A stretch of DNA of 64,000 nt, taken from Kosakonia oryzae (GTDB lineage Bacteria; Pseudomonadota; Gammaproteobacteria; Enterobacterales; Enterobacteriaceae). Of this stretch, positions 54,785 through 64,000 are shown piece by piece. The notes beneath the pieces were generated by a model. It was not told where the DNA came from, searched no databases, and worked only from the letters and a program-made list of their open reading frames with translations. The DNA lies in NCBI RefSeq assembly GCF_001658025.2, contig NZ_CP014007.2, positions 2,666,001 through 2,730,000 on the forward strand, written 5' to 3'. The position numbers were made by a program, and so were the translations under genes. Position 1 is the first letter of the stretch. Each line of letters opens with the position of its first letter.

Positions 54785-56388
54785 GCGAACTCCTCCGTAG
54801 CGGGTGAAAGATGGGGAATAGCGTGAATTAACTCGCGGGTATAGTCGTTTTGCGGCGCAGCAAACAGGCTTGCCACGGAACCTTGCTCGACCACACAACC
54901 ATTGCGCAGCACCGTAACGCTGTGCGCGATGCGCCGCACCGTCGCCAGATCGTGGGTGATAAACAGGTAGGTCAACCCCAGTTGCTGTTGCAGTTGCTGG
55001 AGCAGGGCGAGGATCTGCGCCTGCACGGTAACATCCAGTGCGGAGGTGGCTTCATCCAGCACCAGAATGCCCGGTTCGAGGATCAGCGCGCGGGCAATAG
55101 CCACACGCTGGCGCTGGCCACCGGAAAGCTCACGTGCCGTACGGTCGAGCAACTCCAGCGGCAGCGCAACGCGCCGGGCGACATTCTCCACTCGCGCTTT
55201 ACGTTCAGCTTTTTCAATGCGTTCAAAGTTCTTTAGCGGCTCTTCGATGATCTCAAACAGTGTCTGGCGAGGATCGAGCGAAGAGAAGGGGTTCTGATAG
55301 ACAAACTGGATTTTGCGGCGCAACTGGCGGCGCGCCTCCTGGCTAAGTTGCGTGGCCTCGATATCATCAATCGTCACCCGGCCGCTGTCGGCCTGCTCAA
55401 AGCCAAGCAGAATGCGCGCCAGCGTGGTTTTGCCTGAACCGGATTCGCCAACCAGCGCATGCGTGCTGCCGCGCTGCACGGCAAAACTGACGTCATTAAG
55501 TGCCTGCAATTGGTGGCCTTTGCCCAACGAGAAACGCTTACTGATACCGCTGGCGCGGATCGCCGGAGACGCCAGCGGCCGCCCGGAAACCGGCGCAATC
55601 GTCAGCGCATGGCCCTGGAGATCGCTCAGTAGCTGGCGGGTATAAGCATGCTGCGGCGCGCGCAGAATATCCGCCGTCGCGCCATGCTCCTGAATTTCAC
55701 CGTGGCGAAACACTAGCAGCCGATCGGCGCGCTCCGCAGCCAGCGCCAGATCGTGGGTAACAAACAACACCGCCGTGCCGGATTCACGTCGAAGTACATC
55801 GAGTAAATCGAGAATGCGCTTTTGCACCGTCACATCGAGCGCGCTGGTTGGCTCGTCGGCAATGATCACATCCGGCTGCAGCGCAATGGCTATCGCGATC
55901 AACACCCGCTGCTTCATCCCACCGGAGAGCTGGTGCGGGTACTGTTTCATGCGCTGTTCCGGGTGGCTTAAGCCCACTTTCGTTAACAGCGCCAGCACCT
56001 GAGCATCGCGCTCACGGCCACGCAATTTACTGTGTAGTTGCAGGACTTCGCCCACTTGCGTACCGATGGTTTGTACCGGGTTGAGGGAATTGCCGGGATC
56101 CTGCGGCACCAGGCTGATACGCGCGCCGCGCAGGGCATCAAGCCGTTTTTCCGACCACGTGCTTATGGTTTCGCCGTTGAGCACAATCGTGCCGCTGTCG
56201 CGTCGGGCATTGGCAGCCAGCAGCCCAATAATCGCCTGCGCAGTGGTGGTTTTGCCGGAACCGGATTCGCCGACAAAGGCCAGCATTTCCCCCCGTTGCA
56301 GGGTAAAACTCACGCCATGAACCACCTCGCGCCAGACGCCGCTACTGTGGTAGCTGAGGGTTAAATTTTCTACCGACAACACGCTCAT
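54781..56388 (-). CDS. Double-ATPase of a peptide-type ABC importer (535 aa)
   Basis: Two nucleotide-binding domains in one chain (GsiA-like). First: Walker A GESGSGKTT, LSGGMKQR, IADEPTSALD. Second: [27 protein letters not shown]. Both complete, so both should bind ATP. It powers the two permeases that precede it; overlaps of 4 bp on both sides indicate one operon. Confidence 0.9.
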   Translation of the reverse strand: MSVLSVENLTLSYHSSGVWREVVHGVSFTLQRGEMLAFVGESGSGKTTTAQAIIGLLAANARRDSGTIVLNGETISTWSEKRLDALRGARISLVPQDPGNSLNPVQTIGTQVGEVLQLHSKLRGRERDAQVLALLTKVGLSHPEQRMKQYPHQLSGGMKQRVLIAIAIALQPDVIIADEPTSALDVTVQKRILDLLDVLRRESGTAVLFVTHDLALAAERADRLLVFRHGEIQEHGATADILRAPQHAYTRQLLSDLQGHALTIAPVSGRPLASPAIRASGISKRFSLGKGHQLQALNDVSFAVQRGSTHALVGESGSGKTTLARILLGFEQADSGRVTIDDIEATQLSQEARRQLRRKIQFVYQNPFSSLDPRQTLFEIIEEPLKNFERIEKAERKARVENVARRVALPLELLDRTARELSGGQRQRVAIARALILEPGILVLDEATSALDVTVQAQILALLQQLQQQLGLTYLFITHDLATVRRIAHSVTVLRNGCVVEQGSVASLFAAPQNDYTRELIHAIPHLSPATEEFA

Positions 56389-57236
56389 ACGCGACCTCCA
56401 CTGAACTGACGGCTGAGCCGGTTAACCGCCAGTACCACGGCGATCACCACCAGACCGGGGAAGGTGGTCAGCCACCAGGCGGTGGATAAGTAGTTGCGCC
56501 CTTCGGCGATCAACAATCCCCATTCCGGCACCGGCGGCGGCGTGCCGTAACCGAGAAAACTCAGGGTGGAGAGGGCAAGGATCGCCTGACCAAATTGCAG
56601 CGTGGCAAAGGCCAGCACGGCGGTGAGCGAGTTGGGCAAAATATGCCGCCACAGCACCGACCAGAAAGTACCGCCGCTGCCCCAGGCCGCTTCGACATAC
56701 TCGGTGTGGCGAATACGCACCACTTCGCCGCGCGCCAGGCGGGCAAAGCTGGCAATCGAAGCCACCCCCACGGCAATGGCTGCATTGACGGTGCCAAAGC
56801 CAAGTAAAATAATCACCGTCAGCGACAACAACAGCGACGGAATCGACAGCAACACATCCACCAGCCGCATCAGGAGGGATTCCACGCGCCCGGCGAGCGC
56901 TCCGGCAATCACGCCGATCAGCGTTCCGGCAAACAGTCCCATCGCCACAGCCGCCAGCGCGGCGGAAAGCGAATGTGAAGCACCATAGACAATGCGCGCC
57001 AAAAGATCGCGCCCCAGTTGATCGGTACCCAGCCAGTGACCGGCTTGTGGAGCCAGCCGCTGAGCCCCGGCGATACCTTCAACCGCGCTGTAAGGCGTGA
57101 GCAACGCAGGGAAAAAAGCGGCAACTACCGCCAGCGCAACCACTGCCCAGGCCAGCCATAATCCCGGCTGCCAGGCGTGCGGGCGCCAGGCGGGAACGCG
57201 TTTACGCGCGGCGGTGGCGTAATCGACCAGACTCAT
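56385..57236 (-). CDS. DppC-like ABC permease (283 aa)
   Basis: Six helices with an N-terminal cytoplasmic extension as in DppC/OppC. EAA loop EYVEAAWGSGGTFWSVLWRH is near 180. Pairs with the DppB-like permease, whose stop overlaps its start (ATGA). Confidence 0.88.
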   Translation of the reverse strand: MSLVDYATAARKRVPAWRPHAWQPGLWLAWAVVALAVVAAFFPALLTPYSAVEGIAGAQRLAPQAGHWLGTDQLGRDLLARIVYGASHSLSAALAAVAMGLFAGTLIGVIAGALAGRVESLLMRLVDVLLSIPSLLLSLTVIILLGFGTVNAAIAVGVASIASFARLARGEVVRIRHTEYVEAAWGSGGTFWSVLWRHILPNSLTAVLAFATLQFGQAILALSTLSFLGYGTPPPVPEWGLLIAEGRNYLSTAWWLTTFPGLVVIAVVLAVNRLSRQFSGGRV

Positions 57237-58177
57237 ATTGCACCTCCGGTAACGGTTTTCAGCCGCGGGTCAAACCACGGCATCAGCAGATCCACCAGCA
57301 GATTGATCAGGACAAACCCCAGCGCGGAGATCATCACTACCGCCTGCAACACGGCAATGTCCTGATTGTTTACCGCCTGCTGCGTCAGTTGTCCCAGCCC
57401 GCCACGACCAAAGACGGTTTCCGTGATCAGCGCACCGGCAATCAATTCCCCCAACAACAGCCCGGCAATATTCAGCGCCGGCAGCAGGGCATTGCCGATA
57501 ACGTGCCGCCACAGCACGCCGGTTTCGCTCAACCCTTTGGCGCGCGCCACGCCCACAAATGGCTGAGCCGATACCTGATCGATACTGCGTAACAAGATCT
57601 GCGCCAACGGAGCGGAAATAGGGATCGCCACGGTAATAATCGGCAGGATCAACCCCTGCAACGGGGAGGGATTAATGACCGGGATCAGCCGCAGCTGGAA
57701 GGAAAAAAGCTGAATCAGCGCAATGCCCAGCCAGAAGGTGGGCAGCGAAATAAACAGTACTGGCAAAGATTGAATGGCATTACTCAGCCAGCGTAATGCG
57801 GGCAATCGCGAGACAAACGCCAGCACAAAAGCCAGCGCCACAGCGAGTGCGAATGCCGGCACGGCCAGTTGCAGCGTGTCGGGGAGATTGCTGGCAATCA
57901 ACTCGCTCACCGCCACACCGGCCTGTACCGAATAACCAAAATCTCCGCGCAACATCGCAAACAACGTATGGAAATATTGTTGCCACAGCGGGCTGTCCGC
58001 CCCATAGGCAATGCGCATTTCCTCAATCTGTGCCGGGCTAAGCCCGAGGTCGGGGTTCTGAAACTTAATCAATACCGCATCGCCCGGCAGCACCTGGAGC
58101 AGCACAAAAGAGAGGGTAAACGCCGCCCATAGCACCAGCAAACCTTGCCCGGCACGCTGCAGAAGATAGTGGCTCAT
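57233..58177 (-). CDS. DppB-like ABC permease (314 aa)
   Basis: Six-helix DppB/OppB type: starts MSHYLLQRAGQGLLVLWAAF and has the GDAVLIKFQNPDLGLSPAQIEEMR periplasmic loop and EAA-like loop FVGVARAKGLSETGVLWRHV. ATG at 58177 follows GAGGAGG; the 21-residue longer frame overlaps the binding-protein gene and is rejected. Confidence 0.88.
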   Translation of the reverse strand: MSHYLLQRAGQGLLVLWAAFTLSFVLLQVLPGDAVLIKFQNPDLGLSPAQIEEMRIAYGADSPLWQQYFHTLFAMLRGDFGYSVQAGVAVSELIASNLPDTLQLAVPAFALAVALAFVLAFVSRLPALRWLSNAIQSLPVLFISLPTFWLGIALIQLFSFQLRLIPVINPSPLQGLILPIITVAIPISAPLAQILLRSIDQVSAQPFVGVARAKGLSETGVLWRHVIGNALLPALNIAGLLLGELIAGALITETVFGRGGLGQLTQQAVNNQDIAVLQAVVMISALGFVLINLLVDLLMPWFDPRLKTVTGGAI

Positions 58178-58187
58178 TGCAGCCTCC

Positions 58188-59810
58188 TCACTGTTTCGCG
58201 ATCCACGCGCCGTAGAATGACGGACGGCCAACGGCTTCAAAGGTCGCGCCTTTCAGCCACGGCGCACCGGCAAAGACTTGCGGCTCTTCAAAAATCGGGA
58301 TCACATAAGCGTTATCCAGCAGATAGCGCTGCGCCTCGCCGGTCAGTTGCAGACGTTTTTTTGCATCGACTTCAGCAGAAATAGAGACCAGCAGATCGTT
58401 GAGTTTGTCGTCGCGGAAGCTTTTTACCTTGTCGCTGGAACCGCCTTTTTGCAGCAGCGCATCGCGGTTTGCCGGGTAGAACATGCTTTTCACGACATCC
58501 GGATCGGCACGCCCAACCTCAGAAACGGTTAGCGGCGTTTTTAGCGGATCGAGGTTATCCAGCGTGCGGCTTCCGGCGTCGCCAGCTTTAACGTTCAGCG
58601 CAACGCCGACCTGTCGCCACTGCTGCGCCACCAGTTGCAGCACCTCTTTGTTTTGCGGCTGCGGCAGGGATTCGTAAACTGTCAGTGCCAGACGCTGGCC
58701 CTCTTTGGCGCGAATGCCATCGCTGCCTGCTTTCCAGCCTGCGTCATCCAGCAACTGGTTAGCTTTGGCCGGATCAAAGGTCAGTTTGTCGCTCAGATCG
58801 GTGTAACCTGCGGCAGAGCGGGCAATAACCGAGGTGGCCTGCGGGTAGTTGGGTGAGAAGAGGGTATCGACAATCTGTTTGGTGTTGGTCGCATGCAGCA
58901 ATGCCTGGCGCACGCGCAGGTCGGCGACCAGCGGGTTATCCGGGCGGAAACTGAGGCTGTCATTCACGCCGCGCGTCGGAGCGGCGTAGATCTGAAAACC
59001 CTGGTCGGTGGCCTGCTTTTCATCGTAAGCCTGCACCTGGCGGATAAATCCGGCCTGGCCTGCCAGCAACGCGCCAATGCGCACGCTGTCTTCCGGGGTG
59101 ACGATGATTTTGATGCCATCGAGATTGGCCGGGCCTTGCTGGGTAAGATTCTTCGGCCCCCACTGATAATCTTTACGCTTCGCAAGCGTCACTTCGCGCC
59201 CCAGCTTTTCATCACTGACGACAAACGGCCCGGAACCGATAATATGACGCGCATCGCCCAGTTCATCAAAATTACGTTGTAACGTGCTCAGTGAAACCAA
59301 CCCGGAACCAATGGTGGCCGTGCCCTGTAAAAAGCCTGGCGACGGCTTTTTGAAGTAGAACTTCACCGTCTGCGCGTCCACTACTTCGCTGTGATCATAG
59401 TTATTGATCACTTCCGATACCGGTAAACGCTGCGCTTTGTTACCCAGCCCGTAAGTATCGAAATTTTTTGCGACCGCATTGGCATCCAGCGGCGTGCCGT
59501 CGGAAAAGGTCACGCCGGGGCGAATTTTAAAGGTGTATTCGGTTTTATCGGCATTCGACGTCCAGCTTTCGGCAATCCACGGTTCAACCTGCAACGTCTT
59601 CGGGTTCTGCCAGGTTAGCTTATCGGTGATCTGATTCAGAATGCCTCCGTTGGGGTAAAAACCGCCCGCCGGAGGATACAAATTGGTGTGCGCCTGCTGT
59701 TCAAGATAAATCAGCGTTCCGCCTTTTACCGGCGTCTCCACCGCCCAGGCGTGAACGGACGTGGCCATCATCAGCACCGTCAATAATGGCAAGCGAAAAG
59801 GGATGTGCAT
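58188..59810 (-). CDS. Family 5 substrate-binding protein of the monooxygenase-linked importer (540 aa)
   Basis: Signal peptide (1-23, SVHAWAVE), then a DppA/OppA-type fold. It resembles the binding-protein group I remember as KPN_01854. First gene of a six-gene operon (binding protein, two permeases, double ATPase, monooxygenase, AhpD-like). The ligand is unknown; coupling to an FMN monooxygenase recalls import and oxidative breakdown of sulfur or amide compounds. Confidence 0.87.
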   Translation of the reverse strand: MHIPFRLPLLTVLMMATSVHAWAVETPVKGGTLIYLEQQAHTNLYPPAGGFYPNGGILNQITDKLTWQNPKTLQVEPWIAESWTSNADKTEYTFKIRPGVTFSDGTPLDANAVAKNFDTYGLGNKAQRLPVSEVINNYDHSEVVDAQTVKFYFKKPSPGFLQGTATIGSGLVSLSTLQRNFDELGDARHIIGSGPFVVSDEKLGREVTLAKRKDYQWGPKNLTQQGPANLDGIKIIVTPEDSVRIGALLAGQAGFIRQVQAYDEKQATDQGFQIYAAPTRGVNDSLSFRPDNPLVADLRVRQALLHATNTKQIVDTLFSPNYPQATSVIARSAAGYTDLSDKLTFDPAKANQLLDDAGWKAGSDGIRAKEGQRLALTVYESLPQPQNKEVLQLVAQQWRQVGVALNVKAGDAGSRTLDNLDPLKTPLTVSEVGRADPDVVKSMFYPANRDALLQKGGSSDKVKSFRDDKLNDLLVSISAEVDAKKRLQLTGEAQRYLLDNAYVIPIFEEPQVFAGAPWLKGATFEAVGRPSFYGAWIAKQ

Positions 59811-59952
59811 GGTGAATTCCTTTGTTATCTATTGTCTTAATGGCGGATTCATCATCCGGCGCAGACATTCACAAAGGAACCAAGGAATTGAGATAAGCTT
59901 TTCAGAAAAGCGCAAAACCGGGCGTGATAGACGCCCTGGTCCGGCAGCAGTA

Positions 59953-60387
59953 CTAACGCAACCAGGGGGTGATCGTCAGTCCCACCAGAACGCCTTCCGG
60001 CGCCAGCAGACGGGTGACACGTTGCCCCCAGGGTTCCAGGCGATTCGCGACCAGCAACTGATAACCTTTGTTGACCAGCACATCAGTGGCGCTCGCTAAC
60101 TCTTTGACTTCAAATTCAACCCAGCTTTGGGGAATAGGGTGCGAATCCGGCCATTTGTCTGTGCCAAAACAGGATTCGGCGGCATGATGCAACGGCCAAA
60201 GAGCAAAATGTTTCGCGCCGTCCAGTGCGTCATGTTCGGCGACCAGATAGTCACTGGTGCCTTCCATCGGTTTCAGCGGCAGCCCAAGCGTGTGCTGATA
60301 AAACGCCTGGCTGGCAGCCACATTTTGCGGAACAGGGCCAAAGCCGGCGATAAATAACACCTCAAGCCCGGGGATCGTCGTGGTCAT
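59953..60387 (-). CDS. VOC/glyoxalase-fold protein (144 aa)
   Basis: One vicinal-oxygen-chelate unit pair: VPQNVAASQAFYQHTLGLPL at the start and LLVANRLEPWGQRVTRLLAPEGVLVGL at the end. This fold covers lyases, dioxygenases and antibiotic-binding proteins; substrate unknown. The ATG at 60387 gives a better distance to AGAGG than the ATG one codon earlier. Downstream of adhP beyond a terminator. Confidence 0.78.
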   Translation of the reverse strand: MTTTIPGLEVLFIAGFGPVPQNVAASQAFYQHTLGLPLKPMEGTSDYLVAEHDALDGAKHFALWPLHHAAESCFGTDKWPDSHPIPQSWVEFEVKELASATDVLVNKGYQLLVANRLEPWGQRVTRLLAPEGVLVGLTITPWLR

Positions 60388-60403
60388 CATTACCTCTGCG
60401 TCA

Positions 60404-60427
60404 TAAAAAAGGGGCATCAGCGCCCCC
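60404..60427 (-). terminator. Intrinsic terminator of adhP
   Basis: GGGGC/GCCCC stem with a T-run on the minus strand, between adhP and the VOC gene. Confidence 0.7.
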
Positions 60428-60451
60428 GTGATTATAGGCAATAGCAGATCA

Positions 60452-61462
60452 TTAATGGCGTAAATCGATCACCATGCGGCCACGGATTTGGCCCTGTTCC
60501 ATCTCTTTGAAGATGGCGTTGATATCTTCGAGCGGACGCAGCGCCACTTTCGGCACCACCTTGCCTTCGGCGGCAAACTGGAAGGCTTCCGTTAGATCCT
60601 GGCGCGTGCCAACCAGTGAACCCACCACCTGAATACCGTCCAGCACCAGACGCGGAATATCGAGGCTCATCGCTTCCGGCGGCAGGCCAACCGCCACCAC
60701 ACGGCCGCCGGCACGCACCGCATCGACCGCAGAGTTAAACGCCGCTTTCGCCACCGCCGTCACGACCGCAGCGTGCGCGCCACCAGTTTTTTCCTGCACG
60801 ATCTTCGCCGCATCTTCACTGCGCGAGTTGATGGTCAGATCTGCGCCCATGCTGGCCGCCAGCTTCAGTTGCTCATCGTTAACATCAAGCGCAATGACTT
60901 TGGCATTAAAGACATTTTTCGCATATTGCAGCGCAAGATTTCCGAGGCCGCCAAGGCCATAAATAGCAATCCACTGGCCAGGCTTGATCTGTGAGACTTT
61001 AACGGCTTTATAGGTGGTGACGCCCGCGCAGGTGATGCTGCTGGCTGCCGCGGAATCAAGGCCATCCGGCACTTTTACCGCATAATCCGCCACCACGATG
61101 CACTCCTGCGCCATGCCACCATCAGCGGTATACCCGGCATTCACCACTTCACGACAGAGGGTTTCGTTACCGCTGTTACAGTATTCACAGTGGCCGCAGC
61201 CCTGGAAAAACCAGGCGACAGAAGCGCGATCGCCCACTTTCAGCGACGTAACGCCTTCTGCAACTTCAGCCACAATGCCAATACCTTCATGACCGAGGAT
61301 AACGCCGGTCTTATCGCCAAAATCACCGTTCTTTACATGCAGGTCAGTATGACATACCCCGCAGCACTCCATTTTCAGTAACGCTTCGCCATGTTTCAGC
61401 GGACGCAGTGTCCTTTCAGTGACATCAACCTGATGATCTTTCGTAACTACAGCAGCTTTCAT
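60452..61462 (-). CDS. adhP: AdhP, ethanol-active zinc alcohol dehydrogenase (336 aa)
   Basis: Zinc ligands at the active site (Cys37 in [15 protein letters not shown] His), structural zinc cluster [16 protein letters not shown], and NAD-binding [14 protein letters not shown]. Same length and sequence style as E. coli AdhP; oxidises ethanol and reduces acetaldehyde in the cytoplasm. The window keeps it not far from fdnGHI. Confidence 0.92.
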   Translation of the reverse strand: MKAAVVTKDHQVDVTERTLRPLKHGEALLKMECCGVCHTDLHVKNGDFGDKTGVILGHEGIGIVAEVAEGVTSLKVGDRASVAWFFQGCGHCEYCNSGNETLCREVVNAGYTADGGMAQECIVVADYAVKVPDGLDSAAASSITCAGVTTYKAVKVSQIKPGQWIAIYGLGGLGNLALQYAKNVFNAKVIALDVNDEQLKLAASMGADLTINSRSEDAAKIVQEKTGGAHAAVVTAVAKAAFNSAVDAVRAGGRVVAVGLPPEAMSLDIPRLVLDGIQVVGSLVGTRQDLTEAFQFAAEGKVVPKVALRPLEDINAIFKEMEQGQIRGRMVIDLRH

Positions 61463-61742
61463 GGTGTTTCTCCTTTGATAAGCATAAGAACTGAGATCCG
61501 GGTGTGGCGTTCGGCTTCAACCGTTATCTATATCCTCAAGGATTAAGAGATTAGGCAGTGAATTCAATAGGCTGGCAACATACTGTAAACATTCAGTGGG
61601 AAATTCCCCAATTCAGGTAGGGGCAAAAAATGCTATAACCATCTTATTAATAAGGCTATTGGTGGGCAGGAAAGGAATGTCATACGGCTGTCATCTATTG
61701 TCGCCAGATTGTTGCTTTCTAATAACAAAAGGGTGAACAACA

Positions 61743-62345
61743 ATGCATCTGGTGAAAAAAATCCTCGCGGTGAGCGTACTGATTTCGGCTTCCGTGCAGG
61801 CGCAAAATATCCTCGAATTCCCGCAGCCTGAAAACAACCCGGACGAGTTTTATGCGGTAACGGAGATCCCGGCGGGCGGCATTATCAAATATGAAACGGA
61901 CGCGAAAACCGGCTTTATTATCGCCGATCGCTTCCAGTCAATGCCGGTCGCTTATCCGGCGAACTACGGTTCGCTGACCCAGTCGCTCGCCGGGGATGGC
62001 GATCCGCTGGATGTGATTTTCTATACCCGCGCGCCGCTGGCTCCGGGAACGCTGATCAAGTTGCGTCCGATTGGCGTGCTGAAAATGATTGATGGCGGCG
62101 AGACCGACGACAAAATTGTTGCCGTTCCGGCCAGCAAAATTGACCCAACCTATGACGACATCAAGAACATCACCGATCTGCCGAAGATCGAGCAGGAGCG
62201 GCTGGAAGCCTTCTTCCGCGTCTATAAACAATTGCCGGATGGTCGCAAGAAAGTGGAGCTGAACGGCTTTAACGACGCCGCCACCGCCAAACAAGAAATC
62301 AAACAGGCATGGGAAGCCTGGAAAGCAAAAAATCCGCAGCAGTAA
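61743..62345 (+). CDS. Exported family I inorganic pyrophosphatase (200 aa)
   Basis: A signal peptide (1-20, SASVQAQN) precedes a complete family I pyrophosphatase with the metal motif GDGDPLDV, the IIKYE substrate phrase and the DDKIVAVP strand. The cytoplasmic Ppa of E. coli lacks a signal, so this is a periplasmic or secreted version. It would cleave pyrophosphate outside the cytoplasm to supply phosphate. Stands alone with no partner gene. Confidence 0.87.
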   Translation: MHLVKKILAVSVLISASVQAQNILEFPQPENNPDEFYAVTEIPAGGIIKYETDAKTGFIIADRFQSMPVAYPANYGSLTQSLAGDGDPLDVIFYTRAPLAPGTLIKLRPIGVLKMIDGGETDDKIVAVPASKIDPTYDDIKNITDLPKIEQERLEAFFRVYKQLPDGRKKVELNGFNDAATAKQEIKQAWEAWKAKNPQQ

Positions 62346-62372
62346 AAAACAGGCGCCCTTCGGCGCCTGTTT
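62345..62372. terminator. Bidirectional terminator
   Basis: ACAGGCGCC-CTTC-GGCGCCTGT 9-bp stem, with an A-run on the left that is a T-run for the minus-strand ABC-F gene. Shared by convergent genes. Confidence 0.85.
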
Positions 62373-62408
62373 GCGTTAAGTGACCATGCGAGTTTGCGCA
62401 TATCCGGC

Positions 62409-64000
62409 CTACAGGATGAGGCGGATTCGCTCGATCTCCTCGCGCCACTGCGCCTGCAACTGCGGTTTCTGATGTTTCTCCTTACGCGCCAGATCCTCTG
62501 CTAACCGCGTCTCCAGTTCGATAAGACGCAGAAGAAGGGCATCGTCGTCATCCATGTCATCAGCCGCAACCGCTGGCGGTTGCGATTGAGTGGCAGAAAC
62601 CGCGACACTTTCCCGTAAGCGATCATAAACCGCTTCAGCGTCATGCCACTCGTTCAGCTCGCCGTTTTCCACCAGCCAGAAACGATTGCAGCAGGCATTG
62701 ATCAACTGCCGATCGTGGCTGACCAGCAGAAAACCGCCGCTGAACTGTTGCAGGGTTTCGGCCAGCGCCTCTTTGCCCGCCATATCGAGATGGTTGGTGG
62801 GTTCATCCAGTAACAGCAGGTTAAAACGCGCCAGCGACAGGCCCACAAACAGCAGCCGGGAACGCTCGCCGCCGCTCAGTGTCGCCACCCGTTGCCCGTG
62901 ACGCGTCCAGGCAAAACCGGCGCCAATCAGCGCCATTTTGCGATCGGCGGGCATCGGGGCAAACGGCTCCAGCGCGTCGAACAGCGTGGCATCATCCGCT
63001 AGCTGATGTAACGTCTGGTCGTAATATCCCGCATGCAGACGCGGATGCAGCCGCAGTGTAGACGCTTCACCGTGCAAAGCCCGCCAGATCAACCGCAGAA
63101 GCGATGATTTCCCGCAGCCGTTGCGTCCCATCACCGCCACGCGATCGCCGCTTTTCAGCCGCGCGATCGGAACATGGAACAGGGCGGGCAACCCCGCTGC
63201 GGGCGGCACGGCAAGCTGTTCCATCTCCAGCAGTCGATCCGCAGGTAGCGCTTCACCATGCAGTGAAAGCCGCCAGGCACTGCCTTCGGTTAGCGTGGTC
63301 TGGCTCTCTTTCAGGCGCTCCACCTGCCGCGCCATCTGTTTTGCCTTGCGTGCCAGATCTTCGTTGTCGTAGACCCGTCCCCAGATAGCCAGCCGCTTAG
63401 AACTTGCCGTCACGCGGTCGATCTCCTTTTGTTCCGCTTTGTGCCGCAGCGCGTCGCTCGCATCACGCTCTTCCAGCGCCTGGCGCGCCAGGCTGCACGG
63501 TAAAGCAAAGTGGTGCAGCGTGTGGTCGCGCAGGATCCAACTGCCGTTGGTAACAGCATCCAGCAGGGCGGCATCATGCGAAACCATCACAAAGCTTCCG
63601 CTCCAGCTACGCAAAAACTGCTCCAGCCATAGCAATGTCGGCAGATCAAGGTGGTTACCCGGTTCGTCCAGCAGCAACAGATCCGGCTCGCGGATCAGCG
63701 CCCGCGCCAGCAGCAAGCGGGTATGCTGTCCGCCGCTGAGGGTTGCCGCGGTGAGGGCGATTTCCGCCGTGCTCAACCCCATGCTGGCAAGCAGCGATTC
63801 GGCGCGCCAGCGCTGGTTGTCGCGTTCGCTGCCAGGCAACTGCGCCAGCACGGCATCCAGCAACGTCATCGCCAGCAAATCGTCGGGCAGATGTTGTTCC
63901 ACGCGCGCCAGCAGGCAGTGGTGCGCAACCGTAACGTTGCCGGAAAGCGGAGACAGCGAGCCGTCCAGCACTTTCAGCAGGGTACTTTTGCCGCAGCCAT
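62409..64000 (-). CDS. ABC-F family ATPase, cut by window end (at least 530 aa)
   Basis: Soluble double ABC protein without membrane domain. The visible part begins inside the first Walker A (GCGKSTLL at the window edge), so the N-terminus lies outside. First signature LSGGQHTR, Walker B LLLLDEPGNHLD; linker with charged helix (about residues 190-240 of this part); second Walker A GRNGCGKSS, signature LSGGERSR, Walker B LLLLDEPTNHLD; coiled-coil C-terminal tail. ABC-F proteins act on ribosomes in translation control or antibiotic protection; this member is not one I can name. Confidence 0.88.
   Translation of the reverse strand, partial: GCGKSTLLKVLDGSLSPLSGNVTVAHHCLLARVEQHLPDDLLAMTLLDAVLAQLPGSERDNQRWRAESLLASMGLSTAEIALTAATLSGGQHTRLLLARALIREPDLLLLDEPGNHLDLPTLLWLEQFLRSWSGSFVMVSHDAALLDAVTNGSWILRDHTLHHFALPCSLARQALEERDASDALRHKAEQKEIDRVTASSKRLAIWGRVYDNEDLARKAKQMARQVERLKESQTTLTEGSAWRLSLHGEALPADRLLEMEQLAVPPAAGLPALFHVPIARLKSGDRVAVMGRNGCGKSSLLRLIWRALHGEASTLRLHPRLHAGYYDQTLHQLADDATLFDALEPFAPMPADRKMALIGAGFAWTRHGQRVATLSGGERSRLLFVGLSLARFNLLLLDEPTNHLDMAGKEALAETLQQFSGGFLLVSHDRQLINACCNRFWLVENGELNEWHDAEAVYDRLRESVAVSATQSQPPAVAADDMDDDDALLLRLIELETRLAEDLARKEKHQKPQLQAQWREEIERIRLIL

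Noticed and set aside
1-64000. tRNA, rRNA, CRISPR arrays, insertion sequences, prophage genes
   Set aside because: None recognised by eye: no tandem spaced repeats of CRISPR type, no transposase or integrase motifs, and no cloverleaf or rRNA sequence seen.

Overview
The window looks like a chromosomal segment of an enteric bacterium (Enterobacteriaceae, near Enterobacter/Kosakonia/Klebsiella). Its backbone follows the E. coli K-12 / Salmonella order around 32-33 min: ortT, ydcY, ydcZ, mnaT, curA, mcbR, yncD(pqqU), ansP, yncG, pptA, yddH, nhoA, yddG, fdnGHI, adhP. Product names come from remembered family sequences and visible motifs; no database search was run.

Layout. 1-2.7 kb: small unrecognised proteins, two tandem OrtT/GhoT-type membrane toxins, and an alpha/beta hydrolase behind a near-consensus LexA box. 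2.8-9.3 kb: the srfABC operon (minus strand). 9.5-19.3 kb: a DppA-like binding protein, ydcY/ydcZ/mnaT, an XRE-cupin regulator, curA, mcbR, a chemoreceptor with a FliA-type promoter, and the PQQ receptor pqqU. 19.6-26.6 kb: asparagine permease, a galactarate/talarate dehydratase-transporter pair with a divergent LacI-type regulator, a P-loop kinase-like protein and yncG. 26.8-28.5 kb: an AT-richer SGNH hydrolase plus membrane acyltransferase, probably acquired. 28.6 kb: pptA.

29.6-36.1 kb is the most striking region. It is an AT-rich insertion between pptA and yddH carrying a CvaA-like adaptor, a CvaB-like peptidase-ABC exporter with an intact C39 triad, and seven tandem small genes. All seven share one double-glycine-type leader (MKELNxxEMxxVSGAG). 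Six encode glycine-zipper mature peptides and the seventh is shorter and divergent. The genes are separated by related hairpins, and I see no immunity gene. This looks like a multi-peptide class II microcin or Cdz-like contact-toxin system. The right edge of the island abuts the stop codon of yddH and leaves a truncated secreted-protein gene.

36.4-46.4 kb: yddH, a membrane diguanylate cyclase, a ferric/phosphonate-type ABC importer, nhoA, the smvR/smvA repressor-efflux pair with a 16-bp palindromic operator, and yddG. 46.6-51.2 kb: fdnGHI, formate dehydrogenase N with an in-frame UGA selenocysteine codon. 51.5-64 kb: an AraJ-like transporter; a six-gene operon coupling a peptide-type ABC importer to a luciferase-like monooxygenase and an AhpD-like protein; a VOC protein, adhP, an exported pyrophosphatase, and a partial ABC-F ATPase cut by the window end. 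No rRNA, tRNA, CRISPR array or insertion sequence was recognised.
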